Made by a program: the position numbers and the translations under genes. A stretch of DNA of 18,392 bases from Lachnospiraceae bacterium UBA3826 (GTDB lineage: Bacteria > Bacillota > Clostridia > Lachnospirales > Lachnospiraceae): NCBI GenBank assembly GCA_002393095.1, contig DGII01000078.1, positions 1-18,392 on the forward strand, given 5' to 3'. The notes under the pieces were generated by a model, which saw nothing but the letters and a program-made list of their open reading frames with translations, did not search any database and was not told the DNA's origin. Positions 1 to 4,888 of this stretch are shown here, piece after piece (position 1 is the stretch's first letter; every line of letters starts with the position of its first letter).

Positions 1-7
1 GCTATGG

Positions 8-25
8 GGACGGGGTTCCCGGTCC
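8..25. repeat. Short imperfect GC-rich hairpin at window edge
   Basis: GGAC, one G, then GGG is mirrored by CCC, one G and GTCC, giving a 7-bp stem with one G-G mismatch around a very short loop. GC-rich imperfect hairpins of this look are often found beside IS200-like/REP transposases, but no such gene is visible and the window cuts the left flank. Only the hairpin is seen; its origin is a guess. Confidence 0.25.
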
Positions 26-90
26 GTTATACCACTTTTACCTCAATTTAACTGAAAGTTAATCGTTCACTGTTTCCATTATAACACAAG

Positions 91-115
91 AGGCAACGTG
101 ATTGTCACGTTGCCT
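91..115. terminator. Perfect 11-bp inverted repeat, possible terminator
   Basis: AGGCAACGTGA, TTG, TCACGTTGCCT: perfect 11-bp arms with a 3-nt loop. Neither side has a clean T-run. The minus strand continues CTTGTGTTAT and the plus strand ATAGCTATG, so a classical intrinsic terminator is not proven. It lies just downstream of the minus-strand GNAT remnant at 183-278, so it may be the old terminator of that gene or of a gene left of the window. Confidence 0.4.
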
Positions 116-182
116 ATAGCTATGAAAAACAATATATAAAAGTAATGCAACTCAAATATAATATTCATCAATAAGTAGTAAT

Positions 183-278
183 CTATTTTGATTCATAATC
201 TTTCTTTAATATAGAGAATACTCTTCTTGAAGCTTCATTTTCTGTGCGACAATCGATCTCGATTCTATGAAAGTTGAT
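183..278 (-). pseudogene. GNAT acetyltransferase C-terminal remnant
   Basis: A 31-codon minus-strand reading frame, open from a TAA just upstream to a TAG at 183-185, contains HRIEIDCRTENEASRRV. This resembles the acetyl-CoA-binding end of RimJ/RimL-type GNAT N-acetyltransferases, where an HRIE stretch is followed by a few residues and then NEAS-RRVLEKLGF. Here the match stops after RRV and the frame ends ten codons later. Upstream the three frames are broken by stops (for example at 279-281), no start codon or ribosome binding site is present, and no other GNAT blocks are visible. I read it as the decayed 3' end of a lost gene. The match is from recall of the family pattern, so chance similarity over 17 residues is possible. 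Confidence 0.42.
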
Positions 279-390
279 TTAATGTTACCTAATCTGTGCT
301 TATTCTCCCAAAATTATCTTTCCCTTTTTAGCCTTAGCTTTAAGCCTTGCAATATGATACTATAACAAAAATTGCTTTTTTCTTATCATC

Positions 391-419
391 TTGTATACAA
401 TCTCATCATCCCTTATAAT
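391..419 (+). promoter_or_regulatory. Promoter of the glutamine synthetase gene
   Basis: TTGTAT at 391-396 and a consensus TATAAT at 414-419, separated by exactly 17 bp. Transcription would start near 426 and leave a leader of about 55 nt before the ATG at 481. No other sigma-70-type site in this stretch fits as well. Confidence 0.65.
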
Positions 420-446
420 TAGTGTATAACAAAACTATGGGGTTCA

Positions 447-464
447 TACCATACATTAATGGTA
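447..464 (+). promoter_or_regulatory. Small inverted repeat in glnA leader
   Basis: TACCAT, ACATTA, ATGGTA: 6-bp arms with a 6-nt loop, ending six bases before the GGAGGT ribosome binding site at 471-476. It could be a weak leader hairpin or a protein-binding site for nitrogen control. There is no match I recognise to a glutamine riboswitch, a T-box or a TnrA/GlnR box. Confidence 0.25.
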
Positions 465-480
465 CTAAATGGAGGTTACA

Positions 481-1911
481 ATGGCTAAAACACTTAAGGA
501 CATTCAGAAATTCATTAAGGATGAGGGTATCTTAATGGTTGATTTCAAGCTGACCGATATAGACGGCCGCTGGAGACACTTAAGCATTCCTGCAGAGAGA
601 CTTACCGAGAGTACGATGGAGCACGGAATAGGCTTCGATGGCAGTAATTACGGCTATGCGCCTGTGGAGAACAGCGACATGGTGTTCATCCCCGTACTTG
701 AATCCGCTGTGATAGACAGGTATGCAGATGTTCCTACTTTATCCATGATAGGCGATGTAAGAGTCATTGATCTGCCGAAGAACAGACCCTTTGACCAGTA
801 TCCGAGGAATGTAGCCATCCGTGCACTTGAATATATGAAAGAGCTCGGTGTGGCGGATAGGATGGTCATAGGACCGGAGTATGAGTTCTATCTCTTTGAT
901 GAAGTCAGATACAATACCGACTACTATAATATGTTCACCAATATATATACCAATCAGGCTGCTTACGCATCGGGCAGTCCCGATAATAATAACGGCTATC
1001 AGGTGCTTCCGGGAGCAGGATATCATAATACTCTTCCCACTGATATCCGTAATGATATAAGGAGCAGAATGTGCCTTGTCATGAAGGAATGGGGAGTGGA
1101 TGTGAAGTATCATCATCCGGAGGTCGGTGGAAGCGGACAGATGGAGATAGAGGTGGAGCTTGGAGATATGCTTAAGCTTGCTGATGATACGATGTCTGCC
1201 AAGTATGTCATCAAGAACGAGGCCGCAGCGGAAGGGATCACTGCCACATTCATGCCCAAGCCCCTCGCATCCGAGGCAGGAAGCGGTATGCATGTGCACA
1301 TGCTCTTATTCAAGGACGGTAAGCCCGTATTCTATGATAAGAAGGGTTATGCACAGCTTAGCAAGGAAGCGCACTATTTCATGGGCGGGCTGCTCACACA
1401 TGCGAGCTCGTTATGTGCGATCACCAATCCCTCGACCAATTCATATAAGAGGCTTGTGCCGGGCTTCGAAGCACCTGTTACAATCGGATACGCCATGAGC
1501 AACAGAAGTGCGGTTATCCGTATACCTGCCTATGCCAAGACTCCGGAGACCAAGAGATTCGAGCTTCGCAATCCGGATGCCACCTGTAATCCATATTATG
1601 CGTATGCTGCCATCCTCATGGCAGGTCTTGACGGTATCAGGAATAAGATCGATCCTCACAAGAAGGGCTGGGGACCTTATGATTTCAATCTCTATACATT
1701 ATCGGACGAAGAGAAGGCCAAGCTCACCGGTCTGCCGGCATCCTTGGACGAAGCGCTGGATGCCCTTAAGGATGATCATGAATATCTGACTGTGGGCGGT
1801 GTGTTCCCCGAAAGGCTACTGGATCAGTTGATCGCCAGAGAAAGGGCTTCTTCAGCTAAGGTATCCAAGCTTCCTCATCCGATGGAATTTGCGATGTATT
1901 ACGATCTGTAA
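481..1911 (+). CDS. glnA: Type I glutamine synthetase
   Basis: Makes glutamine from glutamate, ammonia and ATP in the cytoplasm, the main entry of ammonia into metabolism. The 476-residue protein has the hallmarks of class I glutamine synthetase: GFDGSN (51-56), the catalytic-glutamate stretch GPEYEFYLFDE (131-141), ATFMPKP (255-261), GSGMHVHM (267-274), the NPSTNSYKRLVPG loop (316-328), NRSAVIRIP (341-349) and the C-terminal PHPMEF. Tyr405 in NLYTLSDEE aligns with the adenylylated tyrosine of enteric GlnA, but that modification is not expected in Firmicutes and no glnE is seen here. An in-frame ATG at 469 is rejected because the ribosome binding site GGAGGT (471-476) overlaps it and points to 481. 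It has its own promoter and terminator, so it is monocistronic. Confidence 0.95.
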   Translation: MAKTLKDIQKFIKDEGILMVDFKLTDIDGRWRHLSIPAERLTESTMEHGIGFDGSNYGYAPVENSDMVFIPVLESAVIDRYADVPTLSMIGDVRVIDLPKNRPFDQYPRNVAIRALEYMKELGVADRMVIGPEYEFYLFDEVRYNTDYYNMFTNIYTNQAAYASGSPDNNNGYQVLPGAGYHNTLPTDIRNDIRSRMCLVMKEWGVDVKYHHPEVGGSGQMEIEVELGDMLKLADDTMSAKYVIKNEAAAEGITATFMPKPLASEAGSGMHVHMLLFKDGKPVFYDKKGYAQLSKEAHYFMGGLLTHASSLCAITNPSTNSYKRLVPGFEAPVTIGYAMSNRSAVIRIPAYAKTPETKRFELRNPDATCNPYYAYAAILMAGLDGIRNKIDPHKKGWGPYDFNLYTLSDEEKAKLTGLPASLDEALDALKDDHEYLTVGGVFPERLLDQLIARERASSAKVSKLPHPMEFAMYYDL

Positions 1912-1952
1912 GAGCCTAAAGAGTCACACAAGACGATGATTTATATGAAATG

Positions 1953-1984
1953 CTCCCCGTGTATAACAGAACACGGGGAGTTTT
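1953..1984 (+). terminator. Intrinsic terminator of glnA
   Basis: CTCCCCGTGT and ACACGGGGAG form a perfect 10-bp GC-rich stem around an 8-nt loop, followed directly by TTTT. It lies 42 bp after the glnA stop codon. Confidence 0.85.
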
Positions 1985-2094
1985 CGTATGTCTCATGAAT
2001 GCTTAAGCTCAGGATTTATGCGGTTTTTTACCTGATCATCCTGTCCTGTCGTATAGCAGAATGAATACTTTTTTAATTATTTTGTAAAATATAC

Positions 2095-2123
2095 TTGATA
2101 ATATTCTACTGATGGATTATTAT
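2095..2123 (+). promoter_or_regulatory. Promoter of membrane protein / HTH operon
   Basis: TTGATA at 2095-2100, a 17-bp spacer and TATTAT at 2118-2123. Transcription would begin near 2130, so the direct repeats at 2157-2176 fall in the transcribed leader. Confidence 0.55.
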
Positions 2124-2156
2124 AGGCTCATGAAAGGGAAGACGTCACCTTTTACA

Positions 2157-2176
2157 TGGTAGAAACTTGGTAGAAA
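2157..2176 (+). promoter_or_regulatory. Tandem TGGTAGAAA direct repeats, possible operator
   Basis: TGGTAGAAA occurs at 2157-2165 and again at 2168-2176, 11 bp apart, close to one helical turn, between the promoter and the first gene. A pair phased like this could bind the small HTH regulator encoded by the second gene of the operon. That link is inference from position. Confidence 0.3.
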
Positions 2177-2204
2177 ATAACAGGTCATAGAGAAGGGAGA
2201 TAAA

Positions 2205-2741
2205 ATGAACGCTCAGGGTTTTGGATTTATAGTTGGAATAATAGTAGGGATCATATTGGTGGTGATACTCTTTAAGTACGCCAATACCAATAATAAGATC
2301 AGGACAGAGTATGATGAGAGGCAGGAGAAGGTAAGAGGCAGGGGCTATATGTATGCATTCTATACGGCTCTCATAGTTCAGGCCATAATGGTGCTTGCAT
2401 CCATATGTAAGATAGAGATACCCGTCGAAGATTACATTCTTCACTTCGCAGGAATACTCTTCGGCTGCCTCACACTCGGAATATACTGCACATGGAACAA
2501 TGTATACTGGGGTCTTAATAACGACCATCGCAGATACGGCCTTGTATTCGCTATAGCTATCATCATCAATATCATAGCCATAGTCGGACCCGCAATCAGT
2601 GGTATGCTCTTTGAAGAAAATGGGAAAATAGGTCTTCCTGCACTTAATATCATGGTAATATTCATGCTGTCCGTATACGGGATCGTATATCTTGTCAGGA
2701 AAGCCATTGATGCTAAGAAAGGTACGGAAGAGGAGGACTGA
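2205..2741 (+). CDS. Five-helix membrane protein with YDERQ motif
   Basis: A 178-residue integral membrane protein with hydrophobic segments near 6-24, 48-68, 76-96, 111-132 and 145-165 and an acidic tail (GTEEED). The loop after the first segment carries EYDERQEKVRGRG (35-47). This YDERQ-type motif recurs in small Firmicutes membrane proteins, related to DUF2178, that are encoded next to tiny Cro/CI-type regulators, which is the arrangement here. Molecular function is unknown to me; a sensor or partner role for the regulator is inference. The start is supported by AAGGGAG six bases upstream. The HTH gene follows two bases after its stop, so the two are co-transcribed. Confidence 0.75.
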   Translation: MNAQGFGFIVGIIVGIILVVILFKYANTNNKIRTEYDERQEKVRGRGYMYAFYTALIVQAIMVLASICKIEIPVEDYILHFAGILFGCLTLGIYCTWNNVYWGLNNDHRRYGLVFAIAIIINIIAIVGPAISGMLFEENGKIGLPALNIMVIFMLSVYGIVYLVRKAIDAKKGTEEED

Positions 2742-2743
2742 TC

Positions 2744-2935
2744 ATGAAGAATCTTAAGCTTAAAGCCGCCCGTGCCGGCAAAGACTTATCGCAGGATGAT
2801 CTCGCCAAGCTCTGTGATGTATCGAGGCAGACCATCAGCTCAATAGAGAAGGGTGATTATAATCCCACCATTAATCTGTGTATCAAGATATGCAAAGCAC
2901 TGGATAAGACCCTGGATGAATTATTCTGGGAATAA
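2744..2935 (+). CDS. Small HTH (XRE / YozG-like) transcriptional regulator
   Basis: A 63-residue protein that is almost entirely one Cro/C1-type helix-turn-helix. SQDDLAKLCDVSRQTISSIE (16-35) covers the turn and recognition helix, followed by the family's YNPTINLCIKICKALDKTLDELF helices. There is no ligand or dimerisation domain, as in the YozG family. Its ribosome binding site (GGAGG) lies inside the end of the preceding gene, two bases before the start, so the pair is probably translationally coupled. Likely role: regulates its own operon, possibly through the repeats at 2157-2176. The stop lies only 7 bp from the end of the convergent DUF5662 gene, with no terminator between. Confidence 0.88.
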   Translation: MKNLKLKAARAGKDLSQDDLAKLCDVSRQTISSIEKGDYNPTINLCIKICKALDKTLDELFWE

Positions 2936-2942
2936 AAGGATA

Positions 2943-3578
2943 TTATGCTTTATCAACTATCGAAGCATCATAGTCCCTGCCCTTGGTAATCTTAAGCATT
3001 CGCTTCATATAAGCGAATGCTTCATCCTTGCCTTCATCACGCATCTTAATAAGGGCAGCTTCGAGTACTGCTCTTGTATCCTCATCAATAGTGATGTGTC
3101 CGGCACCCTTGGCATAATAATTCCACGGGTCGGCCTGAGTATATTTATCCCCGTTATAGGCTACACAGGCAGCATACCTGTCCGCCACCATCTCAGCCAC
3201 ATACTTAAGAGGCATCCTGCATCCCACAAGTGTAGCCTCTCCGCCGGACATATAGTCGATCCAGTATTCAAAGTGATGCTTATTGCGTCCCTTATGGTGA
3301 AGCCAGCTTGTGGATACCCCTGTAAGTACACGACTCGTAGCGTTAGGCGAAAAGGTTCCCGAATAATACTTTACGCTGGGTATGAATTCAGTCGGGGAGA
3401 ATTTGCTCATATCATGCATTATCCCCTGTGCATACAGTCCCATCTTAAAGCAGCCCTCTCCCACATATCTTTTATGAGTAAAGACTGTTCCCAGATGCCC
3501 GAACAGTCTTTTTATAAAGCTCATATCCTTATATGCGTAGTAATTCCTGTCTGTATTATAATTCGTATCTATTGACAT
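2943..3578 (-). CDS. DUF5662 family protein
   Basis: A 211-residue soluble protein. It shows the conserved His/Asp-rich blocks of DUF5662: MGLYAQGIMHDMSKFSPTEF (residues about 54-65 onward), then WLHHKGRNKHHFEYW, and later MVADRYAACVAYNG. The spacing of HD, HH, N and HH residues suggests an HD-like metal site, but no activity is established to my knowledge. The start is set at 3578 (MSIDTN), not the in-frame ATG at 3602, because GGTGGA at 3589-3584 lies five bases before it. That ribosome binding site is part of the palindromic repeat described below, so this gene's translation start is supplied by the repeat. It follows the acyltransferase gene in the same direction. Confidence 0.8.
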   Translation of the reverse strand: MSIDTNYNTDRNYYAYKDMSFIKRLFGHLGTVFTHKRYVGEGCFKMGLYAQGIMHDMSKFSPTEFIPSVKYYSGTFSPNATSRVLTGVSTSWLHHKGRNKHHFEYWIDYMSGGEATLVGCRMPLKYVAEMVADRYAACVAYNGDKYTQADPWNYYAKGAGHITIDEDTRAVLEAALIKMRDEGKDEAFAYMKRMLKITKGRDYDASIVDKA

Positions 3579-3607
3579 ATTAATCCACCATACCGAGCAC
3601 ATTGTGC
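3576..3607 (-). promoter_or_regulatory. Repeat-borne translation start module (DUF5662 copy)
   Basis: Read on the minus strand: GCAC AAT GTGC (4-bp arms), then TCGG, one base, ATGGTGGATTAAT and ATG. GGTGGA serves as ribosome binding site with a 5-nt spacer. All but one of the 32 bases recur at the rsmA start (17343-17374). It is the gene-proximal end of the 66-bp repeat unit plus the start codon. Confidence 0.7.
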
Positions 3608-3729
3608 GAGGCTCGCGAGGCGAATTTCAGATTCGCCGATGCGATAAGGCGATTTGGGCTGAGAGTTGAGATCAACTCTCTTGCACAACATCGCTGTGTG
3701 AAAAATATGATATCGATCATATTTTTCAC
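3580..3729 (-). CDS. Possible 49-codon reading frame inside the repeat
   Basis: A GTG at 3729-3727 opens a 49-codon frame that ends in TAA at 3582-3580. It begins MKNMIDIIFF and ends SHNVLGMVD. GGTGGA at 3740-3735 precedes the GTG by five bases, the same geometry as at DUF5662 (151 bp away, in register) and rsmA. Against it: the whole frame is made of palindromic repeat DNA, the composition (C, R, S rich middle) is not that of the neighbouring genes, the GTG lies inside the 5' arm of a 16-bp hairpin, and I recognise no domain. It may be translated as a short leader or be a coincidence of the repeat's built-in start site. Confidence 0.3.
   Translation of the reverse strand: MKNMIDIIFFTQRCCARELISTLSPNRLIASANLKFASRASHNVLGMVD
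3581..3646 (-). repeat. Palindromic repeat unit, copy 1 (66 bp)
   Basis: Identical over 66 bp to 3732-3797. The unit holds three nested palindromes: GCAC-ATT-GTGC, GCGAG-G-CTCGC and GGCGAAT-TTCAG-ATTCGCC. Its end next to DUF5662 contains the ribosome binding site of that gene. Confidence 0.9.
3661..3680. repeat. 20-nt palindrome between repeat copies
   Basis: GAGAGTTGA, GA, TCAACTCTC: perfect 9-bp arms with a 2-nt centre, within the DNA joining the two 66-bp units. It is part of the palindrome-rich mosaic. Confidence 0.75.
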
Positions 3730-3731
3730 AC
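3696..3731. repeat. 36-nt perfect palindrome, 16-bp arms
   Basis: Arms of 16 bp (3696-3711 and 3716-3731; first arm GTGTGAAAAATATGAT) surround a central ATCG. It abuts the second 66-bp unit at 3732. The T-run lies inside the arm, not after the stem, so it is not a standard terminator in either direction. Confidence 0.9.
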
Positions 3732-3797
3732 TAATCCACCATACCGAGCACATTGTGCGAGGCTCGCGAGGCGAATTTCAGATTCGCCGATGCGATA
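3732..3797 (-). repeat. Palindromic repeat unit, copy 2 (66 bp)
   Basis: Identical to 3581-3646 at a period of 151 bp. Its far end overlaps the 3' end of the acyltransferase gene: codons Ser-His-Arg-Arg-Ile and the stop (3778-3780) lie within the unit. The other end holds GGTGGA at 3740-3735, followed five bases on by GTG. Confidence 0.9.
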
Positions 3798-4854
3798 TTA
3801 CCCTTACCATATACATGATCACAAGAGACGTTATTACACACAGTACGAAAGTGATGACTATGGCAATACGATAATCAATCTGTCCGAAGGCTGCTGCGAC
3901 CCATCTGTATATTCCCCAATGAAGACAGTATATCGGCAGACTTAAGCTTCCGAGGAATTCAAGCGGTCTCCATGTGATCTTAGTCGTGTATGATACCCCG
4001 CTTAAGGCAAAGGACAGCGATACTGCAATAATATAGAGACTTATAAGCTCCTCATATCCATGCACTCCCCTTACCGCATTGCCAAGGAATATGACAAGCG
4101 TAAGCAATTCAAGTACTGTAGCGGCAACCGGCCTTGAGGTCAATGCCTTATTATCCGCGATCGCCTTCGACGCATAATATATTCCGGCACCCATTAACAG
4201 GCTCGAAAAGCCTCTGATGGCGGCACTGCTTATAGGTCCCACAAAATCCTGCCAAGGAAGAACTCCTCCGAATCTCACGACCATCCAGCCCTGAAGCATG
4301 GGAGGTATGAACCATACAAGATAGTTCCTGAATACATCCTTACACCTGATACAGATATACATCACAACGGGAAGTACTATCAGAAGCGCCGACAGATACC
4401 ACATCGGCGCATTGCGATATACAATCGGATCTAACGGCCCCATCATCCCTGTAAGCGGCAGAAGCGTAAGCTCCAAGAGCATACACCTTAGTCTGTCGGC
4501 CATATCAGCGAAATCTGTCGCCTTGCCCGTCAACCCCATTATCACAAGCTCAAGTATGTATATAATGACCGTTCCGAAAGCCATGTAGGGCATGGTCTTG
4601 ATCAGCTTCTTAAGCGTATACCCCATACTGTATCTCATGGGATTCTTCACAGTCGCCTGCATATTGCTTATATGGCGGATCGCATAGTAGCCTGTAAGCA
4701 TAAAAAAGGCATCCGCAGCCAGACCTCCCGACGGAAGAAGTGTGAGCTCTCCCCTTGTCACATGTCCCGAATGATGTATGAAGATCATCATGCAAAGCAG
4801 AAACCTTATCAGATCTATATAACGGTTTCTTGAAGTGCTTCCCTTATCGTTCAT
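3778..4854 (-). CDS. Acyltransferase family 3 membrane protein
   Basis: A 358-residue polytopic membrane protein, with about ten hydrophobic segments, of the acyltransferase-3 family (OafA/YrhL-like). These enzymes transfer acyl groups, often acetyl, to sugars or cell-surface polymers. Family features seen: RYIDLIRFLLCMMIFIHH near the N terminus with the conserved Arg and His, GGLAADAFFMLTGYY after the first helix, and a C-terminal SLPIYCLHWGIYRW helix. The substrate cannot be told. The start has only a weak upstream AGAGG, and the gene begins 34 bp after the diguanylate cyclase gene, so co-transcription is likely. The last five residues and stop come from repeat copy 2, so the native C terminus was probably altered or trimmed by the repeat. 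Confidence 0.85.
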   Translation of the reverse strand: MNDKGSTSRNRYIDLIRFLLCMMIFIHHSGHVTRGELTLLPSGGLAADAFFMLTGYYAIRHISNMQATVKNPMRYSMGYTLKKLIKTMPYMAFGTVIIYILELVIMGLTGKATDFADMADRLRCMLLELTLLPLTGMMGPLDPIVYRNAPMWYLSALLIVLPVVMYICIRCKDVFRNYLVWFIPPMLQGWMVVRFGGVLPWQDFVGPISSAAIRGFSSLLMGAGIYYASKAIADNKALTSRPVAATVLELLTLVIFLGNAVRGVHGYEELISLYIIAVSLSFALSGVSYTTKITWRPLEFLGSLSLPIYCLHWGIYRWVAAAFGQIDYRIAIVITFVLCVITSLVIMYMVRVISHRRI

Positions 4855-4888
4855 TAGCCTCTGTCTTAACCCTTACTCTCTCTATCCT

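Noticed and set aside
251..264. Palindrome AATCGA-TC-TCGATT as an operator
   Set aside because: It falls inside the GNAT remnant's codons and is far from the glnA promoter, so chance within old coding DNA is as likely.
469..480. Earlier ATG for the glutamine synthetase
   Set aside because: The ribosome binding site GGAGGT (471-476) overlaps these codons and is correctly spaced for ATG 481.
739..1299. 186-codon minus-strand open frame
   Set aside because: A shadow of glnA without start signals; the plus-strand gene carries all family motifs.
2853..3575. 240-codon plus-strand open frame
   Set aside because: It lies opposite the DUF5662 gene and overlaps the HTH gene; it has no ribosome binding site or recognisable domain, while the minus-strand frame matches a known family.
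3581..3797. CRISPR array
   Set aside because: Only two units, 66 bp long and internally palindromic, with an 85-bp palindromic joining segment and no cas genes.
3602..3874. 90-codon plus-strand open frame through the repeat
   Set aside because: Composed of repeat DNA and antisense to the acyltransferase end, with no ribosome binding site; the repeats' start geometry is on the other strand.
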